64,000 nucleotides of DNA from Methanosarcina barkeri str. Wiesmoor (GTDB lineage Archaea > Halobacteriota > Methanosarcinia > Methanosarcinales > Methanosarcinaceae), in the NCBI RefSeq assembly GCF_000969985.1, contig NZ_CP009526.1, positions 3,968,001 through 4,032,000 of the forward strand. Direction: 5' to 3'. How positions within the stretch are numbered: the stretch's first letter is position 1; each line of letters begins with the position of its first letter. Positions 17,015 to 25,911 of the stretch are shown piece after piece. Under the pieces are notes generated by a model. That model did no database searches, was not told the DNA's origin, and was given only the letters and a program-made list of their open reading frames with translations. A program made the position numbers and the translations under genes.

Positions 17015-19642
17015 TTAGATTGTGATACGAGAATCTGCAAGAGGCAGATAATCAATACCCTCTGTATTCACGGTATAAGCTGCATCACAGATACCGTCTC
17101 CATTTTTATCTTCATGGGTCTGGCTGAAACCGTTTCCATTTGGAGTAGCCCAGAAATTCCCACATAGGTAAGTTCCATCAACAATATTCTTTTCCGGTGT
17201 CAGGGTTGTATTCAAGCTAGTACCTGCGTTAGAACCTTGTAAGTAAATATTGTTTACGTTGTTGAAATAGTTATTATAAATCGAGCTGTTTCCTGAATCA
17301 AGAAGGAAAAGCCCATATTCCGAGTTTGAAGTAACCATGTTACTGTCCAGGATATTATTCATGGAGGAACCCAAATAGATTCCGTGCCTGGAGTTTGAAT
17401 TTGCCTGGTTACCTGACAGCCTGTTATCGTTGGAATTCTTCAAATAGAAACCAAATATATTATTCGAGACGTTATTATCACTCAGGCTATTGTTACTGCA
17501 AAAAGCAATCCACATCCCGTAATTGCTGCCGGATACCGCGTTGTTGGAAAATGCATTTTCGCTGGAATTCTGCAGATAAATAGAGACATAATTGTTCGAG
17601 GCTTCATTATTAATTAACGTGTTTTCAGCCGAATCCCAGACACTGATTCCGGAATCGGTGCTGTTTAACGCAGTATTGCCTGTAAGAACATTTCCACTGG
17701 ATGTCTTTACATGGATGCCGATCTGGTTATTTAATGCCCTGTTGTCATCCAGCTCATTATCATTACTCGAAGAGTACAGCCATAAACCATAATTGCTATC
17801 CGACACCGTGTTATTACTGAGCAGGTTTGAGCTGGAATTCCTCAGCACGATAGAAACACTGTTTTTTGAGGCTGTGGAATTGCTTAATGTATTTCCTACG
17901 GAATCCCATAGATTGATACCAGAGTTTGTGCTCCCTGACACCTTACTGTTGTTAAGTACATTTCCGCTGGAAACTTTCAGATAGGCCCCGATTTTATTGT
18001 TTGATAGAATATTTCCTTCCAGCGTATTATTGCTAGAAGAATCCACCCAGATACCGTAGTTACTACCTGATACCGAGTTATTGAGAAGCGTATTTTCCGA
18101 GGAATTACGCAAGAGAACTGAAATTCCATCCCCCGAGACTGTATTACTGTCCAGGAAATTGTTGCTGGAAGAGTCAAGACGGATTCCAGATCCTTCAGCC
18201 GAACCTGAGTTGCCGAGAATCGAGGAACTGTTCCCGCTGGAAATGTTTAAAGTAGAATCTGTGTAATTGTTAGAGAGCTGGTTGCTTTCAATATTGCAGT
18301 ACTTAACTCCATTAAGGTGGATACCTGAATTGGGGTAGTCTACAGGCCCGATTATATTCAGCCCGCGAATTGTCACTCCATCCGCAGTAACATAGAAAAC
18401 GTCGTCCATACTGCTGGCTGCCTTGATAATAGTGTCTCCACTGGTGTCCCCAGAACTGGAAGATTGAGAGATAAGGGTCAAATTCGTTACGTACACGTTG
18501 ATGTTTTCTTCATAGACGCCCGGGAAAATAAGGATTGTATCACCAGGAAGTGCGTTGTCTATTGCCGCCTGGATCGAGGTAAAATCCGCAACCGGCCCTG
18601 TACTATTATTTACAGTAGTATTTACAGTAATCACTGCCGGCTCAAATCCTTTAAGAGGAAGATAATCTATGAACTGGGTACCTTCAATATTATACTGAGA
18701 ATCAAAAATTCCGTCAAGGTCAATATCCCTGGCTTTTTCAGGATATATAGTCCCATCGGGTCTTGCCCAGAGATTACCTCCGAGGTAAGGGCCGCCAGCT
18801 ATGTTAGTGCCCTCGGTTTTAGTCATGTTCCAGATATTTTTACCCGAAATTATTTCTGAATCTACATTTACCGTATTATTGAAACAGTTATTATAAATCA
18901 GATTGTTTGAAGTTTCGTAAATATGCAGTCCTGATTTCTCACTGAGAATTACAGTGTTACCTATTATAGTATTGCTGTTTGATTCACCTGTGAGAAAAAC
19001 GCCTTCTGTATTTTGAGAAATAGTATTATTCTCAAGGAAATTATTTGAGGAGTCAAAAAATGAAATTCCTTTACTGCAATTTGAGATTAAATTATTACTC
19101 AAATTATTGTACAGGCTACCACCAAGACTGATACCGGTCAGACAGTTTGAAATTTCATTATTATCAAGCTTGTTGCCTGAACTCATCATGTATAGATCGA
19201 TACCGCAGTTGTTATTGAACAGTTTATTGCTTTCAATACAGCAATCAATAAATCCAAAAACATGAATTCCGGCGGAGTTGGATCCACTTATGCCAAGGCC
19301 TTTAATACGTACACCGTTTGCCCAGATAAGGAAGACATCTTGAGAAACGTCGGCTGCCTGGACTAAAGTATCGGAGAAATTTCCAGATTCGGAAACAATA
19401 GATATGTTCTTGTTAATTACAATATTCTCCTCATAAATACCGGGTTTGACAACTATTTCATCTCCTGGATTTGCAGCAGCTACAGCAGCCTGAATGGTAG
19501 TGAACTCTGCAGGCCGACCAGTGTCGTTACTTACAGAAAGTACATTAGCTGCTGCACTTCCCGCAGTCATCAGGTAAAGTGAGAGAATTACTAAAAAAAT
19601 AATATTCGAGATTCCTTTTACGTACATCATAATACTCCCCAT
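17015..19642 (-). CDS. Large exported NosD-like parallel beta-helix surface protein
   Basis: The 875-residue protein has an N-terminal signal peptide (residues about 9-32, IIFLVILSLYLMTAGSAAA). Two successive NosD/beta-helix units follow. Each unit opens with the same signature, FTTIQAAVAAANPGDEIVV near 45 and DFTSIQAAIDNALPGDTILI near 350. Dozens of rungs of the type SSNNFLENNTISQN and SGNVLNNSKVSG then stack into a right-handed helix. Each unit closes with a PDG/NG segment and a calcium-type DKNGDGICDAAY or DLDGIFDSQY motif followed by DYLPL. Such proteins are common in the Methanosarcina envelope. There is no PGF-type anchor at the C-terminus, so it is probably secreted or held by the S-layer. 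The internal duplication of whole units is clear. Confidence 0.85.
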   Translation of the reverse strand: MGSIMMYVKGISNIIFLVILSLYLMTAGSAAANVLSVSNDTGRPAEFTTIQAAVAAANPGDEIVVKPGIYEENIVINKNISIVSESGNFSDTLVQAADVSQDVFLIWANGVRIKGLGISGSNSAGIHVFGFIDCCIESNKLFNNNCGIDLYMMSSGNKLDNNEISNCLTGISLGGSLYNNLSNNLISNCSKGISFFDSSNNFLENNTISQNTEGVFLTGESNSNTIIGNTVILSEKSGLHIYETSNNLIYNNCFNNTVNVDSEIISGKNIWNMTKTEGTNIAGGPYLGGNLWARPDGTIYPEKARDIDLDGIFDSQYNIEGTQFIDYLPLKGFEPAVITVNTTVNNSTGPVADFTSIQAAIDNALPGDTILIFPGVYEENINVYVTNLTLISQSSSSGDTSGDTIIKAASSMDDVFYVTADGVTIRGLNIIGPVDYPNSGIHLNGVKYCNIESNQLSNNYTDSTLNISSGNSSSILGNSGSAEGSGIRLDSSSNNFLDSNTVSGDGISVLLRNSSENTLLNNSVSGSNYGIWVDSSSNNTLEGNILSNNKIGAYLKVSSGNVLNNSKVSGSTNSGINLWDSVGNTLSNSTASKNSVSIVLRNSSSNLLSNNTVSDSNYGLWLYSSSNDNELDDNRALNNQIGIHVKTSSGNVLTGNTALNSTDSGISVWDSAENTLINNEASNNYVSIYLQNSSENAFSNNAVSGSNYGMWIAFCSNNSLSDNNVSNNIFGFYLKNSNDNRLSGNQANSNSRHGIYLGSSMNNILDSNMVTSNSEYGLFLLDSGNSSIYNNYFNNVNNIYLQGSNAGTSLNTTLTPEKNIVDGTYLCGNFWATPNGNGFSQTHEDKNGDGICDAAYTVNTEGIDYLPLADSRITI

Positions 19643-19860
19643 ATTAAAATTTTGTAAGTTGTGAAATTTCGTTTTTACGGCAACTATTGGAGTTAATAGC
19701 CAGACATAGAGAATTTATGTGAGGCATTACAGGACGTTTTAGAACCGAGGAAATTGAGATTAAATCAATTAGATCGGTAAGATCGGTTAAATCAGTTTGA
19801 CTGGTTAATCAGTTGAACCAGTTTGACTAGTAATCGGTTGAACCAGTTTGACTGAGTAAC

Positions 19861-19995
19861 ATGGAATTGCCCACAGTTTCCATAACTCCAGGATGTGAGG
19901 TCAGTCGTAAAAAAGACGAAAGAAACAAAACACTCAAAATAATCTTTTTTACTCTGATTCTTATCCGGTTTATTGTCCTGGCTGGCTTGCTGTAA
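19861..19995 (+). CDS. Possible small single-pass membrane protein (44 residues)
   Basis: An ATG frame gives 44 residues with a polar N-terminus (MELPTVSITPGCEVSRKKDE) and one clear membrane helix (KIIFFTLILIRFIVLAGLL) right up to the TAA. The positive-inside pattern (RKKDERNK before the helix) fits a real membrane protein. There is no good ribosome site; the preceding DNA is repeats of CAGTTTGACT. No family is recognised. Confidence 0.4.
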   Translation: MELPTVSITPGCEVSRKKDERNKTLKIIFFTLILIRFIVLAGLL

Positions 19996-20458
19996 TTATA
20001 ACGTAGAAGAACAGCATTTTTCGGCAGGAACTGTACAAATTATGGAAACTAATAACATATATAGAAAATTTGTACTGTTATAAAAAATTAACCCAGGGGT
20101 TAAAAACTGTGTTCAAAAAGATAAAACTTCAAGACAATAAAACGGATAAATCTAAAATCAGCCGTTGATCAAAGTAAGAAACCAGCCTCTCTATTGACTT
20201 TTCTATACGGACTGAGACTATAGTATTCAGATAAGATTAATAAAAATTAATATATAGAATTATCATTATACTTAAATCTGAATTATAATCAATACAATGG
20301 CTACATAACTCATTTGAGCGGGCTTTTTGTAAGGAACTTTTAAGCAGTATGCACAAGCATCGGTAATATATTTAGGGAAATAGGGAATATTGAAACAAAA
20401 CTCACTTAACTAAAATAATGGGAGAGAACTTGTTAAAGAGACTTTATGAGGTGAAAAT
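19996..20458. other. AT-rich leader region before the oxidoreductase gene
   Basis: No gene was found. GAGGTG at about 20448-20453 is the ribosome site for the TTG start at 20459. Confidence 0.5.
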
Positions 20459-21385
20459 TTGAAAGCGATAAGGATTCATGATTTTGGGGAGCCCGACGTT
20501 CTAAAATATGAGGATATTCCTGAGTCTCAACCAGGTCCGGGTGAAGTTCGGATTAGAGCTATTGCAGCCGGAGTCAACCCAATAGATTGGAAGATACGTA
20601 GAGGCTATATGGAACTGCCCTTGCCGATGACTATGGGATCGGATGTTGCAGGTGTTGTGGATGCGATAGGGCAAGGTGTTGATTCCTTCCAGCCTGAAGA
20701 CGAAGTTTTTGGTAAAGCATCTGCAGGGCAGGGGGGATATGCTGAATATATAGTTGTCAATTCTACACAGATAGCTCAAAAACCCAAAAGTATCGGATTT
20801 ATTGAAAGTGCTGCTATTCCAACTGCTGGCCTGGCTGCCTGGCAGTCACTTTTCGATATTGCCGGACTCGAAAAAGGGCAATCAGTGCTCATTCATGGTG
20901 CTTCTGGAGGAGTTGGAACTTTTGCAGTCCAGTTCGCCAAATGGAAAGGGGCATACGTTATAGGTACCGCGTCGAGTAAAAATGCAGAATTCTTGAAAAG
21001 CATAGGTTGCGATGAAGTAATTGACTATAGGAACCAGCAGTTTGAGGAGATTGTGAGTAATCTTGACGTAGTACTTGATACGATTGGGGGAGACACGTTC
21101 GAAAGATCCTGGGGCGTGTTAAAACCCGGAGGATTCCTGGTGACAACTGTAGCCAGCATTCCCGAAGGAACACCACAAAAACACGGAGTGCGGGCAGAAA
21201 GGCTCATTACCCAGGCTGACGGAAAAGAACTCGCTCAAATAGCAGCTATAATAGACGAAAGAAAAATCAAGCCTATTGTAACGACCGTGCTTCCTTTGGC
21301 CGATGCACAAAAAGCGCATGAAATGAGTGAAAGCGGACATACTCGCGGAAAGATTGTACTGCGCATTGCAGAGGACCCGAAGTAA
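20459..21385 (+). CDS. NADPH:quinone oxidoreductase-like medium-chain dehydrogenase/reductase
   Basis: The 308-residue protein has the MDR layout. The N-terminal GroES-like domain (GPGEVRIRAIAAGVNPIDWK and MGSDVAGVVDAIG) is followed by a Rossmann domain with GASGGVGTFAVQFAKWKGA near residue 142. The cysteine cluster of zinc alcohol dehydrogenases is absent, so it is of the zinc-free quinone/enal-reductase branch, using NADPH to reduce quinones or alpha-beta unsaturated carbonyls. TTG is used as start, 5 to 6 nt after GAGGTG. The gene has no operon partner. This branch is often acquired from bacteria, but base composition here looks ordinary. Confidence 0.88.
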   Translation: MKAIRIHDFGEPDVLKYEDIPESQPGPGEVRIRAIAAGVNPIDWKIRRGYMELPLPMTMGSDVAGVVDAIGQGVDSFQPEDEVFGKASAGQGGYAEYIVVNSTQIAQKPKSIGFIESAAIPTAGLAAWQSLFDIAGLEKGQSVLIHGASGGVGTFAVQFAKWKGAYVIGTASSKNAEFLKSIGCDEVIDYRNQQFEEIVSNLDVVLDTIGGDTFERSWGVLKPGGFLVTTVASIPEGTPQKHGVRAERLITQADGKELAQIAAIIDERKIKPIVTTVLPLADAQKAHEMSESGHTRGKIVLRIAEDPK

Positions 21386-21620
21386 AGCCTGAATCTACAA
21401 TTATCCATAAGCATTGCTGGCAAGCATGGAAGTTTGAATTATTTCTTCAATACCCTAATACTGGAGGTAGAGGTAATATAGTCCTTTGGACTCCATCGAC
21501 CTGCCTGTGAAATTATGATTTATTCCTCGGTAAGAGAAAGAAATACATTAAAAAGAAATTTCAGTGAAAGGAATTGATTCAAAAGATCTGAGCATCTTAA
21601 CTGTCGAGTGGGGGAGATAA

Positions 21621-22010
21621 ATGCCAGAACAATCTAAAAAATCCAGGAGTCTTATTCCGCTTTATATACTCATTGCTCTTTTTTATATAATAAATTCATT
21701 TCAGGAAGGTGGAAATCGTGTCCTTCTAGAATCGGTATCTCAAGAATCTGATTTTCAAGTTAACCTCACAGAAGGTGCAACCTATAAATTCTGGATTGAT
21801 AATCCCAATGGTCCCGAGAAAGTAAATGTGACAATAAGTAAAGATTCGTACATTGTACTCCAAAACACGTTTGTATTGACCCAGCCAAGAAAGAGCTATC
21901 TTCCTGAAAACCCCGAATTTACTGTGAAAGAAAGCGGGATTTATCATGTGCACGCCAAACCACTCAACCCCGGAACGGTTTATATGGAAATTGAGAAACT
22001 TGATAATTAA
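21621..22010 (+). CDS. Exported or membrane-anchored small beta-rich protein
   Basis: The 129-residue protein has an N-terminal membrane helix (LIPLYILIALFYIINSF) followed by an extracellular beta-sandwich-like segment (VNLTEGATYKFWIDNP, VNVTISKDSYIV, FTVKESGIYHVHAKP). Its layout is reminiscent of small archaeal surface proteins with emp24-like folds, but I recognise no family. ATG 21621 follows GGGGGAGA at about 21610. It lies upstream of a DUF1232 gene, separated by an 18-bp repeat array. Confidence 0.6.
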   Translation: MPEQSKKSRSLIPLYILIALFYIINSFQEGGNRVLLESVSQESDFQVNLTEGATYKFWIDNPNGPEKVNVTISKDSYIVLQNTFVLTQPRKSYLPENPEFTVKESGIYHVHAKPLNPGTVYMEIEKLDN

Positions 22011-22026
22011 GAATTGCAATGACTAA

Positions 22027-22098
22027 AATACAATTGAAGTAATAAATACAATTGAAGTAATAAATACAATTGAAGTAATAAATACAATTGAAGTAATA
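22027..22098. repeat. 18-bp tandem repeat, four perfect copies
   Basis: AATACAATTGAAGTAATA repeats at 22027, 22045, 22063 and 22081, between two co-directional genes. The unit contains the palindrome CAATTG. It is non-coding. Confidence 0.9.
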
Positions 22099-22117
22099 TA
22101 AGATTGGGGGATAATTA

Positions 22118-22513
22118 TTGGATAAAATCAATAATCTCAGAACGAAACCGGTTGACGCAAATTTAGAACACTTTAACATTAGCCCAGAAAAAACTTCTGA
22201 CACTGACCTGGGTTTTCCTGAAGAAGTAAGAGACTATCGTTATCGTTCAACAGATTTCAGAAATATCTGGTATTATTTAGGACTATTGTTTTCTATGTTA
22301 TTAGATTCTTTTAAAGGGAGATACCCGCTTCCAAAGAAAACCACAATATTGCTAATATTCGCTTTTCTGTACTTAATAAGTCCAGTTGACATCATTCCAG
22401 ACGTTTTTCCTTTAATTGGACTTGTGGATGATGTCGCTGTGCTTGTTTTTTCACTTAATTTTATTAGAGACGACCTGGAAAATTATAGAGCCTGGAAAAA
22501 TTATAGTAACTGA
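22118..22513 (+). CDS. DUF1232 (YkvA-like) membrane protein
   Basis: The 131-residue protein carries the DUF1232 signature in its second half (LYLISPVDIIPDVFPLIGLV followed by DDVAVLVFSL). A polar N-terminal 45 residues and a membrane helix precede it. The family is of unknown function and is found in bacteria and archaea. The start is TTG at 22118, 5 nt after GGGGGATA. A further Met is not available near the start. Confidence 0.8.
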   Translation: MDKINNLRTKPVDANLEHFNISPEKTSDTDLGFPEEVRDYRYRSTDFRNIWYYLGLLFSMLLDSFKGRYPLPKKTTILLIFAFLYLISPVDIIPDVFPLIGLVDDVAVLVFSLNFIRDDLENYRAWKNYSN

Positions 22514-22616
22514 AAAACCAATATTGAAGCTTTAACTGCCTGGAATATAAGTTTAAGAAAAACGTTTATTATTTTTGATTTCATACTTCAAGTGCATAAA
22601 TCCTGGCTGGAATAAA

Positions 22617-22680
<64 letters not shown>

Positions 22681-22705
22681 CTGTCTACCTTAAGATTATA
22701 CATCC

Positions 22706-23350
22706 TCAGGTACTTCCGGGAATGATTGTATCTGTTTTTTTCCAGTAAGTTCTCATTCCATTGCAAGTTAAATACGCACCTGCAGGCACCTGAATTAGTA
22801 TCAAGACCAGAGACAGCATATCCACACCGGAACCCATTGCACTTGCTAATATCATAAATTTTACCAGAGGATTCAATAAATTCAGGACTCCCAAAATTCC
22901 AGGTAGTATTATAGAGATTACAACAAATGGTGCCAGTAAGATAAGAATGAATCTTGATTTAGACAGTACTTCCTCCGAATAAGCAAATCCACCAAAATAA
23001 GTAATTCCTAAAAAAGTTTTTTCTGAGGTTAGAAAATCTGGAACAAAGATAAGATGAAGAAATTCATGAATGAAAATAATAACTGCACTCAACCCGATAA
23101 AGAACACAAGGTCTTGTAAGCCTATGGTTACCGATATTTGCGAGGGAGTAACACCAAAATCTGCTAAAGAGAAAGGCGAAAATATTTCAATGATTTTAAA
23201 AGAAAGCAGAGAGCTCAGGATCATTAAAGGGACTGCTGCGAACATAGAAGACGCAAGATTTCGAGGCTCACGTAGCTGTATCCAGTTATTTGCAATTAGC
23301 TCGGAGTGCCTTTCAAGATTTGTTTGAGGTAACTTTTTTCTTAACCGGAT
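22706..23350 (-). CDS. DUF3267-type membrane zinc metalloprotease-like protein
   Basis: The protein has four to five membrane helices and the zinc-binding motif HEFLH in IIFIHEFLHLIFVP, typical of the DUF3267 putative zincin family. The first ATG is at 23245, but the frame stays open upstream to a TAA at 23366-23368. The extension (RLRKKLPQTNLERHSELI, then LREPRNLASS) is the usual N-terminus of the family. No ATG/GTG/TTG is found there; an ATC at 23348-23350 sits 7 nt after a GAGG and is the position where a Met would be expected. I therefore extend the gene, with the exact start uncertain. The substrate and true protease activity are unproven. Confidence 0.65.
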   Translation of the reverse strand: MRLRKKLPQTNLERHSELIANNWIQLREPRNLASSMFAAVPLMILSSLLSFKIIEIFSPFSLADFGVTPSQISVTIGLQDLVFFIGLSAVIIFIHEFLHLIFVPDFLTSEKTFLGITYFGGFAYSEEVLSKSRFILILLAPFVVISIILPGILGVLNLLNPLVKFMILASAMGSGVDMLSLVLILIQVPAGAYLTCNGMRTYWKKTDTIIPGST

Positions 23351-23689
23351 AATACCGCCTCTTTTTTACATTAATATCAGTATACTGAAAGTCTATCTTA
23401 GTTTCGCATTATAAAGGAATAGCCTCCATCATAATGTAGTAAATTATCGTCCATGTTTTCTAGAATTATCTATTTTAAGGAAAATTTATTCTACTCATAT
23501 TATATATTCACCAGCAATATCAACTTTTAATTTCCATGCTTTTGATTGATTGCAGTATGATATACCGGAATAAATCTGAGTTTTGAAAATCCGATTTTGA
23601 AAATCCGATTAAATGTTAGAGAGATGAAAAGTAAATATGTGTAACTGAGATCGTCAGTAAATATATTGCTGTGAGTGGAGGGTAATACA

Positions 23690-24112
23690 ATGTCAAAATT
23701 TGTACATGGGATAACAGTTTTGATTGCATGTTTAGTTCTGGCAACGCTTCCAGCGGCTGTATGTGCTAAACCAGACATAGAAAGTCAAAATAAGATGATA
23801 ACCGAAAGTGACAACGGAAATACCATATATATTAAAGAAGGACACGCTTTTTTCCTGAAGCTTAAAGAAAATCCGAGCACAGGTTATTCCTGGCAACTCA
23901 GGCTAAGTAACGGACTAAACCAGCTCTCGGACAAATACCACCCCTTCGAATCTTCGGAAAATAATTTTGTTATTGGTGCCGGTGGGTTCCGTTTATGGAG
24001 AATTGAAGGTGTAGCTAAAGGCAATCAACAGGTAAACGCAATATACAAAAGATCCTGGGAGCCAGAAACAGGCCAGGAACAGAATTTCAAACTTAATATT
24101 GTAGTGGTCTAA
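23690..24112 (+). CDS. Chagasin-type (MEROPS I42) cysteine protease inhibitor, exported
   Basis: The 140-residue protein has a signal peptide (about 5-27, ending VCA) and the three loops of the chagasin fold: NPSTGYSW (BC loop), GAGGFRLWRIEG (DE loop) and YKRSWEP (FG loop). These loops insert in the active site of papain-like proteases. I choose the ATG at 23690 because GGAGGG lies 7 nt upstream; an upstream GTG at 23675 would place that ribosome site inside the gene. It probably guards surface proteins from endogenous or foreign cysteine proteases. It is monocistronic. Confidence 0.85.
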   Translation: MSKFVHGITVLIACLVLATLPAAVCAKPDIESQNKMITESDNGNTIYIKEGHAFFLKLKENPSTGYSWQLRLSNGLNQLSDKYHPFESSENNFVIGAGGFRLWRIEGVAKGNQQVNAIYKRSWEPETGQEQNFKLNIVVV

Positions 24113-24151
24113 GCCAAATTCTCAATCTAAAATCTTTTATCTCTTTTTACG

Positions 24152-24325
24152 TTATGTAAAACTCAGTTGAATGATATCTGTATCGCTTTTCGGCTTTCTT
24201 CTCCTCCTTGCATAAGAGCCAAAAACAGCTATCTTCGTTGCTCCGCCTTTTTCAAGGAAAGAGAAATTTTCGAACAAGTCTTTTTCCGGGGCAGCATTTT
24301 CTATGTAAGTACATTTTCTTTGTGA
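24152..24325 (-). pseudogene. Fragment of a MNT-type nucleotidyltransferase
   Basis: The minus strand reads ATKIAVFGSYARRRRKPKSD followed by TDI in one frame, ending in TAA at 24152-24154. This is the GSxAR...SDxD active-site motif of small nucleotidyltransferases (HEPN/MNT toxin-antitoxin family). Only about 57 codons remain, there is no ATG, and the third catalytic Asp region is gone. It is a decayed remnant. Confidence 0.65.
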
Positions 24326-24437
24326 TCATTTAAAGGTATGCTGAAGTTAAAAATGAAGACCATTGAAGGAGAAAACAGAGCCCTACGCAAGAACAACAGT
24401 TTTTCTATACTTTCTCCCGACCTCAAAAAGAAACATT

Positions 24438-24956
24438 TTATGTTATTCCTGCTAATTCAGACGCTTTCTGAAGGTGATCTGTACCGGAACTGCGAAGTGT
24501 TCTGGCCTTTTGGAAATTCTCAGCTCCTACAGTGCCATTTTTCGCTTCATTTGCTCCCTGCAACAAAAACTGACCTGCAGAGTTATAGTCCTGAAGAGCC
24601 AACCTCCATTCTTTCTGCGCATCCTGGAGTTTTGGAGATACGATATATTGATCATTTTCCTGAATGGCGCTCTGAGTATCATTTACTATGTATTGTGCAT
24701 ACACTGCAAGCATGGTATAATCAGAATTATTTGTAGCGTTAGATACACCGTCAAGATCTGTTTTAAGTATTTTCAAATGCTTCTGGACATTAGTTCCCCA
24801 CGCAATATCCTGGTAGGCTGACTTGAAGGTGTTTAGAGGTGAAGTTGGTTGAGCCTGAGAAGCATTTTCACCGTTTTGTGATCCGGTGAAACCCACGATA
24901 ATCAGTACAACTAGTAAAATAAATAATGTGAAGTAGATGTATTTTTTCATATACAC
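24438..24956 (-). CDS. Exported helical protein of unknown function
   Basis: The 172-residue protein has an N-terminal hydrophobic segment (YIYFTLFILLVVLIIVGFTG), then a short Pro/Gln/Ser linker and a long helical region with regularly spaced hydrophobic residues (QKEWRLALQDYNSAGQFLL, QKARTLRSSGTDHLQKASEL). It is probably anchored outside the membrane. No lipobox cysteine is present. No family is recognised. GGGGAG about 10 nt upstream of the ATG supports the start. Confidence 0.65.
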   Translation of the reverse strand: MYMKKYIYFTLFILLVVLIIVGFTGSQNGENASQAQPTSPLNTFKSAYQDIAWGTNVQKHLKILKTDLDGVSNATNNSDYTMLAVYAQYIVNDTQSAIQENDQYIVSPKLQDAQKEWRLALQDYNSAGQFLLQGANEAKNGTVGAENFQKARTLRSSGTDHLQKASELAGIT

Positions 24957-25064
24957 TCCCCTAAAAATCCATTATATACTATATAAATTTAGAAAAGATG
25001 TATTATAAGATTTCCATTCATGCATCATCGAATAACATAAAATTCATCTCCTGTATACGTTTTT

Positions 25065-25239
25065 AAAAGAATAATAAAAAGAATAATAAAAAGAATAATA
25101 AAAAGAATAATAAAAAGAATAATAAAAAGAATAATAAAAAGAATAATAAAAAGAATAATAAAAAGAATAATAAAAAGAATAATAAAAAGAATAATAAAAA
25201 GAATAATAAAAAGAATAATAAAAAGAATAATAAAAAGAA
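25065..25239. repeat. 12-bp AT-rich tandem repeat, about 14-15 copies
   Basis: AAAAGAATAATA repeats without interruption. On the minus strand it encodes an artificial FLLFFLLF or IILFIILF polypeptide in several frames, which is not a gene. The array is extremely regular and probably unstable in length. Confidence 0.92.
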
Positions 25240-25240
25240 C

Positions 25241-25911
25241 GTTATAGACAGCAATGCTGACGCTGATCATTAGCAGAAGAATCTATTTTCATGTAAGAAA
25301 TTCAACCGCTTATCCTTAAAAGATGGCTAAATATACACAGTTGCGTTGGAGTACTGTATTGGCAGAAAATACATCAGATTTATTGACAGTAGTTCTGTAT
25401 AGATATGGAATTCAAAGAACTTTTAAAACGATAATGAAGTATATGAAATTCAAGCATTGGATCCGCATGTAAACAGAGAAAAGTTTAGAGATAAGAAAAG
25501 TTTAGAGATAAAAAAGTATGAGGCTCTATGTTCTGATGAATTTTGTAGCGTAATTTTGTAGCATATCAATTGGTTTGCTTGCGAACTTGCAAAATGGTGT
25601 CAAAAATCCAAATTTGTTTGCAAATTACGTGGGAGTCAAATGTTTATCAAATTATAATGGAGCAAGTGATGAGCTAATTTAGTGATATTGTAGGAATATA
25701 GCTTCCGAGATAACAATATTTATATGTTTGTATAATTATTGGAATAACTGAGATTCCACAAAACAGAACAAAAACAAGGGTTAGTGTAAATGTGGAATTG
25801 ATAAGATTTGATAACGTAAGTTTACCTCAATGGAAATACCCTCTAAAAATTTAATTTGGATATCATAAAGGGAGATAAAATACTACTCAAAGGTATATCA
25901 GGCGGAATGAT
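25241..25911. other. Intergenic region upstream of the solute-binding/GTPase/ABC set
   Basis: No long frame was found. The only coding-like element is a 20-codon frame at 25792-25854, preceded by an AT-rich tract. It begins VELIRFDNVSLPQ, which resembles the opening of an ABC ATPase, and stops at TAA 25852-25854. It may be the remnant of a lost ATPase gene. Confidence 0.4.

Noticed and set aside
24338-24736. 132-codon plus-strand frame
   Set aside because: Antisense to the exported helical protein at 24438-24956, which has a better start and protein-like composition.
25054-25270. Minus-strand frames encoding runs of Phe, Leu and Ile
   Set aside because: Translation artefact of the 12-bp AAAAGAATAATA repeat.
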